Translations under genes and position numbers: made by a program | Origin: Glandiceps talaboti | Taxonomy: Eukaryota > Hemichordata > Enteropneusta > Spengelidae | Assembly: GCF_964340395.1 (NCBI RefSeq) | Contig: NC_135552.1 | Span: 22,439,181 to 22,503,180 of the forward strand | Direction of reading: 5' to 3' | DNA length: 64,000 nt | Shown: piece by piece, positions 23,329 through 36,385 of the stretch | Position numbering within the stretch: position 1 is the first letter of the stretch | Layout of the letters: the number at the start of each line of letters is the position of its first letter | The notes under the pieces: generated by a model | Told to the model about the DNA's origin: nothing | The model's input: only the letters and a program-made list of their open reading frames with translations | The model's database searches: none

Positions 23329-26300
23329 TACATACATACATACATACATACATACATACATACATACATACATACATACATACATACATACATACATACA
23401 CACATGTAACTCTGTGGATTCACTATCACTTCATCCCAATCTCAACACATTTCACATTAATCTGTCTGAATCTGAGCCTGCCACCACACCATGGCAAAGT
23501 TTCTTTATAACATTACAGTCATGCATTGAAATGTACAAGTATTTAATTGTAAATTTGATCAATTTATTTCTGAATAACTTACAAATGTACATGTAGTGTA
23601 CAGCTTTATGCCTTTGGTCTAATGACAGGACTGACAAGTTTCAGAATTGTAGGAGGCTACGTACCTGCTATTTGTGTGTTGTTACTAAGTATTGTATTTT
23701 CACACATAACACCCAAATAGCACTTTGTAACATTAAATCAGAACACTGTAACTATAGAGGGGTTATATTTTTATAGTTGGTCACATTTTGGCCATCATGC
23801 CAAGGGATTTGATTTCCCACCAAATTGTCATTAAACATCAACGATATCGATATTAGCCAAGGCTGGCAAAACAGGTTATGAGATTGGTCAGTTTTCATTC
23901 TATAGGATAGGTTTGTCAAAACCATATAGCTTGATCCCAAGCTGGTATAAAAGAGCAAGTATACACATTGTGTTTGCTAAGTTGGGGAACCCCTATAACA
24001 GAAAGGAGGAAAGGGTTAAAAGTTGCACAGTTTCCCATACAATTTACCACAATTCAGTTTGGGAACCCAGGTAGATTTATGTGCTTACCTAGACTCTCTC
24101 ACAGTCCTCGGAGCTTCGCTTTACTAAAATTAACGCTAAATGAATTATTTTGTATGTATCGGTACTATCTACGTAACGTACTCCATGAACGCGTACTCAA
24201 ATAACCTTGTACTGTGCATATCGACCACATAGAGATAACTATTTGTTGACGTGTGACTGCGACGCTCCTTGGGCTTCGCGAAAACACAGAGCATCGCAGT
24301 CACACATCAAAGAATGGTTATCACTATCATGGTCGATGAGGGTGCACAGTACAAGGATATTCGAGTAAGGTTATATAGCTGGTATCGGTACATACAAATA
24401 ATTCATTGCGCTTTAATTTTAGTAAAGCGAAGTTCCAAGGACTGTGAGAGAGTCTAGTGCTTATCACCCTCGACGAAAACCCTGATTACACATTGTTATT
24501 ATCTCCTTTGGCTCACAAAATATTACATGACATTCTTCACTCAAGTAAATTTTGCCTGTGTCCTCCAGGTTCATTGACTGGTCCAAGGCCAAAGAAAAAC
24601 TTGGCAAAAAAGATGACAACATACAAGAGGATCCAGACCAGAAGCAAAGTGGTGAAAATCTAGATACAGAGAAATCTCAAGACAAAACTGAAACAGAAGT
24701 GACTGAAGAACCAGCTACAAAGAAATCCAAAAAAGACAGAAAAGACAAACGTGGACAAAACAAACGTAGACCTAGAGATAAATTTATTGATGCAGCCGAC
24801 AGGGTATGTCCAGCCATTTTGAATGAAAGAGAGTGCTTGTTCGGCGATAAGTGTAAATTCTCACATAAAATAGAGAATTTCTTGGCTAAGAAACCAAAGG
24901 ATATCAGTGATAAATGCTATACATTTGACAAGTACGGAAGATGTCAATACGGCATCACATGCCGATTTGGAAGCAGCCATATTAGTGACAATAACACTAA
25001 TGTTGTGAACGATGACAAATACAAGAACTTTGAACCCAACATTAAAAATACACTTGCCAAAGATTTGCAAAGGTTACTGTGGAAAAGGAAATATAAGTTT
25101 GAAAAGGCAGATAGAGTGTTGAAAATGCTGACGAAGATAAATCGAGGTGGCAGCCAAGGCAAGGGTCAGGGGTCAACAGACAAAGGCATGCAGAAAGAAA
25201 CAGATGTAGGAAATGGTATGGCAGCTAATAAGAATGTAGCAGATGCAGTAGCTTCTGAAAATACATCTTCAGTGCAAAATTTGAATCTTTTGCAAACAGA
25301 AGAAAATGGTGGTCCTCCTTCAATAGCGCCTGTGAACTTGGCAACGGAAACAAGTTCTGCAGACTCATGTAAAACCATGCCAGAACTGAACTCAGAACTG
25401 CATCACCTGGGGACTGTCACTGATGCTGATTTGATCAAACTGCGGTCCTGTGAGAAAAAGAAAATAGATTTCTCGGATAAGCTGTATTTAGCACCTTTAA
25501 CTACAGTAAGTATTTCAAAAATGTTTGTATTTGGCACCTTTAACTACAGTAAGTATTTCAAAAATGTTTGTATTTGGCACCTTTAACTACAGTAAGTATT
25601 TCAAAATAGTTTGAATTTGGCACCTTTAACTTAGTACTTCAAATTAGTTATATTTGGCACTTTTAACTTCAGTAACTTTCCATAATTGTTGTACCTAACA
25701 CCTTTAACTGTAATAGGTATTTCAAAATGAATGCTTGGAGAGTTTTCCTGAAAAAATGTAATTTTTAGAATTATATTACAGTGTATTATTGTTGTTGTTG
25801 TTGTAATTGTTGTTACAAACTTCAATACGAACACTTAGTCCAGAGAACAACAAAAACACATGACAAACCAACTGTAATGACTACAACTGTAAGTGTAAAT
25901 CATAACATGTACCTTTGACTGTAACTTACATCAATGTAATTTCTCACTTGCCAGGTTGGAAATTTGCCATACAGACGGATATGTAAGAATTTAGGAGCTG
26001 ATATCACATGTGGTGAGATGGCAATGTGTACCAATATACTACAGGGTCAGTTATCAGAATGGGCCTTACTTAAGAGACATTCATCAGAAGACATCTTTGG
26101 TGTGCAGGTAAGTTATAAACTATTACAATGTGCTATATGTAAAAGTGTAAGTGCTTGGACATCACCTTCCTTCTGAATTTGATCAATCGCTGCAGAAAAG
26201 GGAACCTGTTGTAAAAGGATTATGATACCTCAGTAAGTGTATGGTAGTGTATGATGTGGTGACACTTAGTCACCTGATTATTCCTTATTCAAGCCTAGTA

Positions 26301-29300
26301 AATATATGTGATTATGTATATGGTATACCATATATACATGTATCAGACATGCATTTACAGTACTTGGTATAAAAGCATAATTTGGTTAAACAGACAGTCT
26401 TGGCAGTACATAGCTGTCACGTATGCCTTCTTTGTTCAACTTCATCACAACTGCGTAATTTCCTCAACACTAACTGCCTCATCCTTTGATGTGCTCTGTA
26501 TTGCAATTGTGGTGTGTGCTTCTCTTGTGTGTCTCCCTCAGAAATGCTACAGAAATAAGCACTAGGCAAGCAAAGATAGGACATTGATGTAATTGCACTC
26601 ACTGTAGGGTGGTCTCTCTGGTCTCTCTGATAACAAATTATCATGTTAGTGGCTGCACATTCAACACAGCTCACTGTTTACACTACATTTTGTATCTTGA
26701 TTACAGAGTGATTATATCCACATAACCAATGCACCCACCTGTCACCCACTTTTTTGGTCTACCACATGCAACAACAATAGTTTTAGAGTTTGGTTATCTT
26801 ACTTTGCTGATGTGTCTATCCTCAGACCGGGTCTGAGGTCTATCTTAGTTTTCCCAACTATCACCCACTTGTGTAATCTACATGTACCACATACATTGTA
26901 CAACAATAGCTTTAGCTTGTTTATCTTAGTTTGCCGATAGCTTGATTTCCATAGTTGTAAGACGAGGAGTGTGAATATGGTTTACATTTTCAGAAAATTA
27001 ATACAGATTTCTGACTTCTAGTCTGATAATGCTGCTGTGGTGTTGGAGATCTACTTGCTTGTTTTTGTAGGTGATAGGTACTTTTTGACTGAGACTGCTG
27101 GCTAACATGCATGTCCACATAAACTAAATAATGTTCCTGTTTATTTTGTTTGTAGCTATGTGGTTCCTTCCCTGACACTATGACAAAGTGTGCTGATTTA
27201 TTGTCTAACAACATTGATATTGATTTCATTGATGTCAATGTTGGATGTCCCATAGATTTGGTCTTCAAGAAGGTAAGACTATGAATGATGTCAGTAGTCA
27301 CAGTGTTGTAGCTAACTAGTATCAAAATGATAAAACTCTGATGACACGGGTGGACCAACTAGTATTGCAATAATATAGCTTTGCTGATTGGTTGTGTAAC
27401 AAATATCGTAAAAATATCCAAGTATAGTTACAGACCATTTATCATAGAAAAACTATCAATATTGGTTAATTGTTGATTGCATCAACACTAATAGCCTTGT
27501 AAGTTTTTAATGAAGACTTGGAATATTTGTTGTGAGATTTGAAACTTGTAAAAATTAGGTGTGTGTGTGTGTGTGGGGGGGGGGGGGGTCTGTCCAGTCA
27601 TTATAGTTTGCCTAGTAATATTGTAGTGTAATCTCTGCAAGGTTTATTGTATTGCTTGTGAAACCTGAACTGATTTCACCTAATCCATATCAAAATACTG
27701 ACTTGATTTTGGTTTTGGTTTGTTAACATTTCAAATTGTCAATTAGTGAATAACAAGAGCTGACAAGTGATGTACATGCATATGATTTTCAAATACCTTG
27801 AGATACTCAGTCCAGATACTCATTATAGATTGAGTTGACTCAAGGCAAGGAATGACCTTGACATTGCAGTTTAATTCATTGTAAATGAACTGTTTTTCTT
27901 TGCTATACAGGGTGGTGGATGTGCATTGATGGGTAGATTGAGTAAATTCGAACAGATAGTGACAGGAATGACATCGGTATGTATACAAAATTAAATCATT
28001 GGTCATTCAAATAGCATTTTTTTTAAATTTAAGAGACAATAGTATACTGATACAGTAATAAATAGAAAGACTTACACAACTCAAAATCAATCAGAACTAA
28101 ATTAATGATGTAATTTGGCAAATACACTTGAAAACACAATGTATTGCACAGACAGATAGACTGACAGCCACAAACACAGTTACACAGACATACATACATA
28201 CATACATACATAGACTCACTTACACTTACACACACAAACACTCATGATTCACTCAGTCTGCAGACACACAAATATACAGTAAGAAAAAGCAGACACTCAG
28301 AAACATAGTTAGATAGACACACATGTACACTCACACGTGGACACCATCATCATACATCACTGCCCTCTACGGCAAGTCTTATCAACCAATCCCAAAAGGG
28401 CAATAACAATATTAGGTTTGACCCCATCGTCGCAAACCACGACCGTTTTACGGCACCGTTGGCTTGACCCAAGGTTCACAAATTGTAATTTGTCAAATGT
28501 TCTATTTATACTGTAACCATGTAGGTAATGGATGTTCCTTTGACTGTCAAAATGAGAACTGGAATACAGGACAAGAGTTTCACAGCTCACAAAGTCATAC
28601 CTAAACTGAAAGATTGGGGTGTTTCCATGGTAACGGTAAGTCACCCAGAGCACATCAGTCAGTTAAAGGGTGATTCATACTACTTTACTGGCACCTTATG
28701 TGAATAATCATTTAATATGTTTTCATATTTTTATGTGATGATGTCTGGTTAAACTTGAGTGTGTCAAATTTCCCATCATTACAGAATTAACAAGGAACAA
28801 ATACTTATATTTTGTGGAAGGCCAATTTGGGTGAGAAAGATAGCTGTCTGGTAGCTGTAAACAAAGTTGGTCCAGACCAAAATAATGATGCTTTAATCTT
28901 ATGGCTCCACTGATACACTAGTTGTAATCCATGGGATTCAATATTTTGATGTGACTGGTAGTTTGCAAATGATAACTGATTCTAAATGTGGGACAAAAAT
29001 TAATGTTTCTAGGACGGATGAGTAAATAATACATGACATTCTGTTTATGTCTTGTAACATTATTATTCTATCCTGTGTAGCTTCATGGACGTTCCAGAGA
29101 ACAGAGATACACCAAACTTGCTGACTGGGACTACATAAATGAATGTGCTAAGGCAGCTTCCCCTATGCCACTCTTTGGTAAGTTAGTTATAAGTATATAG
29201 CATCAGTTAAGATAGTCAACATTTGCTAATTTTGAGGTGTACACTAGCTTTGACAGATACATATGAATGATGTGACACACTTTATCAGTTATATCGTTAT

Positions 29301-32300
29301 TCATCAGACAGAAAACGATATGCCAGTGCTGGCACTATCACAATTCATGGTCTGCTTCAATGGTTATCACTCTATCTATAAGGATACAAATGCTGGACAT
29401 CTTCAAAATTTTGGTGAAAGAGACTAGATGGCAGGCAGTAAATTTGTGATGTTGACTGTAGTACATGTGTTTTATATCAGTGCATTGTCAATCATAATAC
29501 AGATGTGACAGTGTGTAGTAACTAACATTGACTTACTTGTATGAAGTGAACTAAGGAAAGGCTTCATGCAAAGATGAAACTAAGGAAACACAACAAGATT
29601 GTTGATACGAAAACAACAGTAGATGCCTCTGAAGTAGTTTGCAGTGACACTCAAATCAACTTGTTTACATCTTTGAAAATTACCTTTCCTTTTTGTTTTC
29701 ATGCCCAAGTACAACATTAATTAATGATTATACTATCTAATAGCATACATTTAATTTACATAATTTGTATCTATAACAGGTAATGGTGATATTCTGTCTT
29801 ATGAAGACGCCAATAGACAGAGGGAACACACAGGAGTGACTGGTGTAATGATTGCAAGAGGTGCTTTAATTAAACCATGGGTCTTTACTGAAATCAAGGA
29901 ACAAAGGTGAGCAGGAACACCCTGGTTAATTTCAGAAAATTAGAAGGACTTTTTTCAGGAAGTGAATATTAATGAAAAGAATTAAAAAATTACATTTACT
30001 GTGGTCTTAATGATATTGTTTTAAGTTGAACTGCCTGTGTATGTTTTATGGTAATGCTTACTTGGGGTAATATTGAATTTGTTTTGTAGAGTTTGTTATT
30101 ACCGAATCATTCATGCATTATTTGCTTTAACTTCAAGACAATAATTTAGTCATGAAGCTATAAAGTCAAAAAATTAACAATACATCGTAAATATAAAATC
30201 GACCTTTGTAAAAGATTGACATAATTGTACTGTCACTAATTTTTGTTTTCTACATTTTATATTTTCAGACATTGGGACATTTCTTCAACAGAGAGATTTG
30301 ATATTCTACAAGATTTTGCCAACTTTGGACTGGAACACTGGGGGTCTGATCAACAGGTACACACATATAAAAAAAATAAAAGTGTTGAAATATTTTGTCA
30401 GAAAGTAACAAAACAAACCCTGTTTTTACCAGTTATGACCAAAGAAATAGTTATCATGTCCTTGAAAAAATGAAAAACCATAGTACATTGTATTTGTATT
30501 TAACATAGCATACTTCTAAGAAATAGAAAAAAAATCATAAACCTTTGGTGTTGCTTTTTTGTACAGAACCTATTCTCAGTTAAAATCAGGGGAGAAAATC
30601 ACAATAGACTTTTGAAAATAGAGGTCAAAATGTGATATCGAAATTCAGCCATTACAGACTCTAAAATGACCGCCAAATACTCGGTTAACTCAATCAATCA
30701 TCATTGGGAAAATTACAGATTATAGATTTCCTTGAAAAAATGATGGTGAACTCCAAAAAATTTGTTCCTTCCAAAGTAACTGAAAAAAGGTTTCATATGC
30801 CAGGAGAGTTTTTATGAACTTTGATTTTCAGGGAAGATTGGCTCCCAAGGTGTATTCTACCTTTACTCAGTTGATTTATTATGTGCTTTTTCTCCAGAGA
30901 GCTCAAGGCACTCACAATTATTACCCCTGGCACAGATCAGTGGCACACAGCGGCCCTTTATACTTCCTCAACTCCCTTGGGAGCATACAATCCTTTGCAG
31001 CCTCTTTAAGTGCTTTCATATTGCAATCTATATCCTATCAGGTCCCCAATTATAGAGCTGGGTTGACTGAGTCACAGTCGTGGTTCAAATCTTACCCACG
31101 GACTTAAGCCATTCCGAAAAAATGGCAGCGACAGGGCTCGAACCTGCAACATGCAGGTTCCAAGCCGGCCACTCATAACAAATCGCCCATCATGACTCCA
31201 TAACTCAATTCTATTGTTTGGGGAATATCAGAACAGTCTCATGTATAATCTATGTCAGTATAGATGTATTATTGTAGCTAAACTAATAGGGATGTATTTA
31301 GTTCCCTTGAAATTGCTTTTGTCAAACATTTTAGAAGTTTGCTTCAATTTACAATGTCAATGAAAGATGTCAAAGTTCATTTGTTTGGACAGTATTCACA
31401 GACAGAGGCGTTCTGGGTACTATGGCTTTTAGCAGATATGTAAAGAGCTATTTGAACCTGCAGGACAAAATATTATCCATTCAGTATTAATACTCTGATG
31501 TATATATTCTGACTGAAGTTGCACTATAAATTGAATTTGAAAACTGTTTGCAATAAAAGTAAACTAGATAGACAAACTAAATAAAGATTTTGCTGCACAA
31601 GAGGAAAATGGGGTCTCAAACTTTCAGTTAAATTTATGGTACAGGACACTGAAAATATTGTGTTACTTTTATTTTGCAGGGTGTAGATAGAACTAGGCGA
31701 TTCCTACTAGAATGGTTGTCATTTTTGTATCGCTATATTCCTGTGGGTGTATTGGAAAGAGTGCCGCAACGAATCAATGAAAGACCACCACAATACTTTG
31801 GAAGAAATGACCTGGAAACATTGATGGCCAGCTCTTACTGCAATGATTGGATCAAAATTAGGTACAGTAGAGTTTGGCCTGTATTCTTAAAATCATTTTT
31901 CTGCTTTTCGTGTCACGATGAAGTACATAGGAGTATCACTTTGTCAAATATCATTTTCTTCGGTTGTCAGAGAAAAACGAAAGGTTATTATTCCGTGTAT
32001 TTGAACACTAGAGGGCGCTAGTCAGTTCGCCTTTATGTATGCTTTTCAATTTTATTGTTGGGCTCAAGTTTTGAGTGTTTCTCAGCTTATTCTCAGCATC
32101 ATGATTTATGGTGAATTATAAACAACTGTTGATCATGTAGACCTAGTGTCAACAATTTCATTTTTGTAAATTAACGAGATATTGAAGAAATTATGTTCTG
32201 GATGAGTTAAGTTTTCTATATAAGGCACAGCATGATGCATATTGTAATTTGAAAGCGAGTTGTCTACAGTTTCAAGATTAATCCCCACTACCACATCCCT

Positions 32301-32744
32301 GTGATCAAATAGAAAGAATTACCATCTGATTAATAGAAAAGTAGACCACTTTACAAAGTTCAAATCAGTGTTGACAGAGGTGATACTTACATTGGTTGAA
32401 AAATTAGTTATGCATGATGATTAAAGTTGCATTGTGTGAACCTTATTTAAAGGTGTGTGCACCTTCCAATAATAATAGCAGCCAAGGGGGTCTGTGTGTA
32501 ATTACAGAATGTAATGTCTCACTCCATGCGTGAATAAAGGAAATAACTTAAGTACACAAACCTATAATTAAGTTTCCAAGTACTTGTGAGTTTCAGTGTA
32601 TCATATTACTGCAGGCTGTTAAGTATGACGTGACTCACCTGCATGTGACATTTACTTTTTTTTTCACACAGTGAGATGCTCCTGGGACCTGTACCAGATG
32701 ATTTTCAGTTTCTTCCCAAGCACAGGGCAAACTCCTATAGATAG
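22681..32744 (+). CDS. DUS3L: tRNA-dihydrouridine(47) synthase, DUS3L
   Basis: An FMN/NADPH-dependent enzyme that reduces uridine 47 in the variable loop of tRNAs (DUS3 family). Coding exons: 22681-22871, 24569-25505, 25955-26107, 27156-27272, 27911-27976, 28525-28635, 29081-29177, 29780-29906, 30269-30356, 31680-31861, 32672-32744. All are GT-AG and total 713 codons plus TAG; human DUS3L has 650. The ATG at 22681 is the first Met after an in-frame TAA at 22648. Residues 1-135 are acidic then Lys-rich. Two CCCH zinc fingers follow: C144-H163 (C-x8-C-x5-C-x3-H) and C180-H201 (C-x8-C-x5-C-x5-H). The Dus barrel starts at KLYLAPLTT; the signature VNVGCPIDL contains the expected catalytic Cys458, then [20 protein letters not shown] and the FMN-site GNGDI. 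The C-terminus ([10 protein letters not shown]...FLPKH) is intact. Introns carry a foldback element (intron 1), a donor-repeat array (intron 2) and a SINE (intron 9). AATAAA signals follow at 32772 and 33885. The gene looks functional. Confidence 0.97.
23279..23404. repeat. (CA)n(TACA)n compound microsatellite
   Basis: About 22 CA units followed by about 19 TACA units, in DUS3L intron 1. Confidence 0.97.
23971..24489 (+). repeat. interspersed repeat copy, split by a foldback insertion
   Basis: Blocks 23971-24089 and 24457-24489 together match 47967-48127. Shared features are TTTGCTAAG, GGGGAACCCC, TAACAGAAAGG, TTCCCAT and GGTAGATTT, then CTTACC followed by CCCT...AAAACC. The 24090-24456 element sits between the two blocks. 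Confidence 0.8.
24090..24456. mobile_element. 367-bp foldback element with 9-bp TSD
   Basis: The ends TAGACTCTCTCACAGTCC and GGACTGTGAGAGAGTCTA are perfect inverse repeats. Inverse similarity continues almost to the centre (for example GTGTGACTGCGACGCTC against GAGCATCGCAGTCACACA). Target duplication: GTGCTTACC (24081-24089) and GTGCTTATC (24457-24465). No transposase ORF. It lies in DUS3L intron 1; a degraded half copy is at 43700-43825. Confidence 0.9.
25492..25740 (+). repeat. 43-bp tandem array spanning the DUS3L exon 2/intron 2 junction
   Basis: Units start (CACCTTTAAC) at 25492, 25535, 25578, 25621, 25658 and 25699. The first three spacings are 43 bases, then 37 and 41. The first unit contains the last five exon 2 codons and the donor ACA|GTAAGT; units 2 and 3 repeat this donor exactly, and units 4-6 are decayed. 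Use of donor 2 or 3 would add 43 or 86 bases and break the frame, so donor 1 is the functional one. Confidence 0.92.
28425..28460 (-). repeat. copy of the GGTGCCGTAAAA dispersed motif
   Basis: In DUS3L intron 5; plus-strand text CATCGTCGCAAACCACGACC then GTTTTACGGCACCG. The reverse complement matches the copies at 20878 and 41896. Confidence 0.75.
30885..31197 (-). mobile_element. tRNA-related SINE in DUS3L intron 9
   Basis: The minus-strand 5' part carries a polymerase III A-box-like TATGAGTGGCCGG (about 31165-31178) and a canonical B box GGTTCGAGCCC (31134-31144). A non-tRNA body follows (near CAACCCAGCTCTATAATTGG and GGAGTTGAGGAAGTATAAAG), then an A-rich end near 30890. It is inserted opposite to the gene. 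The SINE family cannot be named by eye. Confidence 0.75.
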
Positions 32745-33899
32745 AGAAATAACAGCCAGCCAGCCAGGAGAAATAAAGTTCAACAACAGATGCTGTACAC
32801 AGTTCACAAATATTGATGTACTGACAAGAACTACCACTTTCTTGATACAATCTATTTAGTGGTCTGAGATACAATTTATAGACATTTCTAAATGATTGAA
32901 TACAAATTATGTGTTTGATTTATTATTTTTGCATCCAGCATGCAAGTTGAAGTCTGGTGCTAATATTCCGACATTTCCCCAGACACAATTCGATGCCCAC
33001 ACTTGCATGACTTTAGCCAAAATCCAATCTGATTAAAATCTGATGTAGTGACTATGGCTAGATTTCAACATTTACCTCTATGTCATTCGTTTATTGTCAT
33101 TTGTTTTTGGTTCTGTGATCTGAGTACCTTTTCAGTGTGACTTCGCAGGTATGTCATATTATCACTCTGTCAAATTAATCATGCATGTCACATAGAATTA
33201 TGTTCATGTAGTCGAGATGGGGGCTGGTAGTGATGTGACTTCATTCTACTTTGAGGTTGATTGCACAGGGTATGATAATTTTGTCAAGTACAAAACGTTT
33301 TTGTGGTTTTATGGGGGGGGGGGAGAAATGGAAAAAAATAAGGTGTATTATGTTAACATGTGTGCTACAGTGTACATGTACACTTAGATTGATTAGTAAA
33401 TGTTATTTTCAATTTTTGGAGCTCAAGTCAACATTTTACGTTTGGTCATATCTTTTTGCAATCTTCCCTTGTCACTGATTTGTGTACATGTAGTTTAAAC
33501 GGATATTACATGATTCTAGTAAGATCAAAACTTCTTGTCATATTTTATGATTCATTTCAATGGAAGTTTCGAAATCATGAGTGTTTTTTATTTAGATACA
33601 ATTAAAACCACAGCCTTACCTCCTCATACCAGTTTCTGTCCCCATGACATAACTGAGAGATGAATTTGATTTGATTTACTTAACCATGCTGTACACCAGA
33701 TTTTATTTTGATGTACAGAGGGTCACTGTTATAATAACTCTTCACAACACAGGGTAATTCAAGTGCATGTGTTTCGTCATTTTCACTATGTATGTAGTAC
33801 AGTTATGATGTGTGGAATTCAACACTGGACTGGATTTTCATTTCTTCTGGTGAATAAAAAGGCTAGTTATGAAAGCCAAGCTCAAATAAAATGACTTAT
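32745..33899 (+). terminator. DUS3L 3' UTR region with candidate poly(A) signals
   Basis: AATAAA occurs 27 bases after the stop at 32772-32777 and again at 33853-33858 and 33885-33890. The choice cannot be decided without transcript data. A family A foldback half copy at 33025-33127 would lie in the longer UTR forms. Confidence 0.4.
33025..33127 (+). mobile_element. half copy of foldback family A
   Basis: Begins CAATCTGATTAAAATCTGAT, then a diverged block with CATTTACCTCTATG and TTTGTTTTTGGTTCTGTGA. This matches the left arm and loop of the 16033-16195 element; no right arm is recognisable. Confidence 0.65.
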
Positions 33900-34055
33900 T
33901 TGTATTTACTGAGAGGCAGCAGGCATTTGTTTCTGCTTTGTACTAGTAAATTGTAGAGACACAGAATAAAAAAGTTTGATCCATAGTAATAATGCGATGG
34001 TAATAATGATCATAATACTGATATGAAAATAAGATTTATTATGGGCCTAATCTCT

Positions 34056-34091
34056 GTGAGTGAGTGAGTGAGTGAGTGAGTGAGTGAGTGG
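34056..34091. repeat. (GAGT)n microsatellite
   Basis: About nine GAGT/GTGA units between the convergent DUS3L and Ly6 genes. Confidence 0.95.
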
Positions 34092-34999
34092 AGATTACTA
34101 CAGAACCCCCCAAAAAAGAAGAAGAGTGCACAGACACTCAGCAGTTGGAGTAGTTTGACGCAAAGGACAACAGCTGTAGTTCCGCACTCAGTATTAGGTG
34201 TAGAAACGAAAATAATGGTGAAAAAAGATCCCACATTGCGATCATCACTTTTATTGAGAATCTCTGCAATAATCATATAAATATAATATATATGCCTACA
34301 TAATACAGATGCTGAAAAATATTTCTTTTAAAATATTTATGAAACTTAAGTATTTACAATATAGTGTTATATTTACAACATAATTTCATTTAACTTAAAT
34401 TTACTAAAGCGGTGATATTCTCTACTGTGGCACATCAGTATATGTATGTCGACCATTTCTTAGATAATATAAAAAGTGCAAATTCATCTTATAAAACTTG
34501 TAAATAAACAATAACCAACATATTTCAAATCATAATGATATATACGGTTTGTACAAGTTACTTTTTTGCTCTTGGTATATTTTTTATCGTCGTCCATTTT
34601 GTAAATATTTGCATATATTAACATATTTAGTACGTTCGTCATTTCTTTGCTCTTCTGGACAACTGTGTTGCTCTGTTTTCAAGACTTCAAATTTTGTACA
34701 CAAATGCACGCATTGACGTAACTTCGTCTCATTTACACTCTGAACTATATTAATATAAAATTATCATTTTTCTGACATATATTGCTCATTACTTTTCAAA
34801 GAAGTTGGTCACTTTTGAAAGATTCAAGGCGCGGGTCAAAGAGTTGCACAATATGCAATTGTTTGTCTTGTAAGATCATGATCGGAAAAAACCCTCCTGA
34901 AAAAAATCAACTGAAGCCACTTCACGTTCGATAAAGCTTTAAACGTCGTCTAAGTAATGCAAATCAAAAAATCCATTTATTTCGCGTATCTTATCCACA
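34092..34999. other. 3' flank between convergent DUS3L and Ly6 genes
   Basis: AT-rich, no ORF of note. Minus-strand AATAAA candidates for the Ly6 transcript are at 34976-34981 (very near the stop) and 34250-34255. Confidence 0.4.
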
Positions 35000-35561
35000 T
35001 CATCTGTTCAGGAGAGTCGCTATAGCAACGGAAACAATAGTCAGTATCGTTGCTGACTGTTCTTTGTTACTTGCATTCTCTTCTTCCCACCTGCCGTTGC
35101 AGTTATATTTGTCGGTGCAGCAACGATAGCATGTACCGTCATCCATGTTTTCAAAGTCAGTTTCATAGTCTTCTTCACTACACGTCGTCTGACAGTTGAT
35201 GGAACAGTACCGTCTCAGGTCGACGATCACGCCACCTTCTTTCTGCACATACAACTAAAATTTGAACATGATCATATAAAACGTTATTACAATCGTGTTT
35301 TCTAAATAGAACAAACTTTATATAATGCTCCCTTGGTTCATTTGGCAGAAGTCTACATTTCAGACAAAAATTAGGGGTCAAATGTTTACATTAATTCCAG
35401 AAAATAGAGCCAAAAATCTTGGTGGGGGGGGGGGTGTGATTGATTGAAAACTTCGTTGTCCAAAATATGGGGTCAACAGTCGTATGTGCACTCAAAGAAA
35501 GCGATCCGACCTCTCGATAATGCTTTAAAATCAAGAGCCAAAAGTCTAAATGTGTTTGTGC

Positions 35562-35632
<71 letters not shown>

Positions 35633-36327
35633 TGTCATATGGCCGGGGGAGGGGGTCAAACACGCAACCTCGCAAACCATAGCTGATATAGCTCACGCGA
35701 CACTTCGAAATGTCAAGACAATGCTTCTTGGATGGTACCGTAAAAGAGGATGTTCTATTCATAGGGTATCGTATTATTACGTTAATATTGATGTATTTGA
35801 TTAAAACTTATATATAATATTTCTCCACATACACCGGGGTTGATAATATGGAATTGCTCATAATTGTATTATACTTTTTATTATGGACTATTTCCATGGT
35901 ATTAAATTCAGATTTAGTTCTTTTCGATCGTGTAATTTCTTATTATAAGCCGTGATTGATAATTCAGAATTATTGACGATTATGATGACAAATTGTAGTT
36001 AAATTTACTGTTTAGTGGCCTGCAATTTGGGGAGTGCCCAAAGTTAGAACTAAGAAGTACGCCCCAGTGTCGGTCAACTTGACATTCTCATCAACGTCTA
36101 GTCGTCGCGTCAGTAAGCTCACAGATCACATGGTTTTAACCCGTACCCAAGTTGTTTGTACTATGGAACTTACCGCACACTGGTCATCATTGGTTGGGCA
36201 TGTGTACGATCTACCCGTACTGGCAGGCTCGTCTTTGCAGGAAGCACCGAGTTCACCTTGTGCAGTCAGACTATAGCTACACCAGTAGCACTTTAAGCCG
36301 TTGACCAATGGTACTGCTGTAAGAAAT

Positions 36328-36385
<58 letters not shown>

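Noticed and set aside
24269-24457. 62-codon ORF in DUS3L intron 1
   Set aside because: Lies wholly inside the foldback element; non-coding.
24552-25586. DUS3L as a single 344-codon ORF starting at 24552
   Set aside because: The apparent start is TTG inside the intron; the acceptor TCCTCCAG|GTTC at 24569 joins exon 1, and the end past 25505 reads into the donor array.
31100-31197. tRNA gene
   Set aside because: A and B boxes are present but no full cloverleaf can be drawn, and a SINE body follows; scored as a SINE head.
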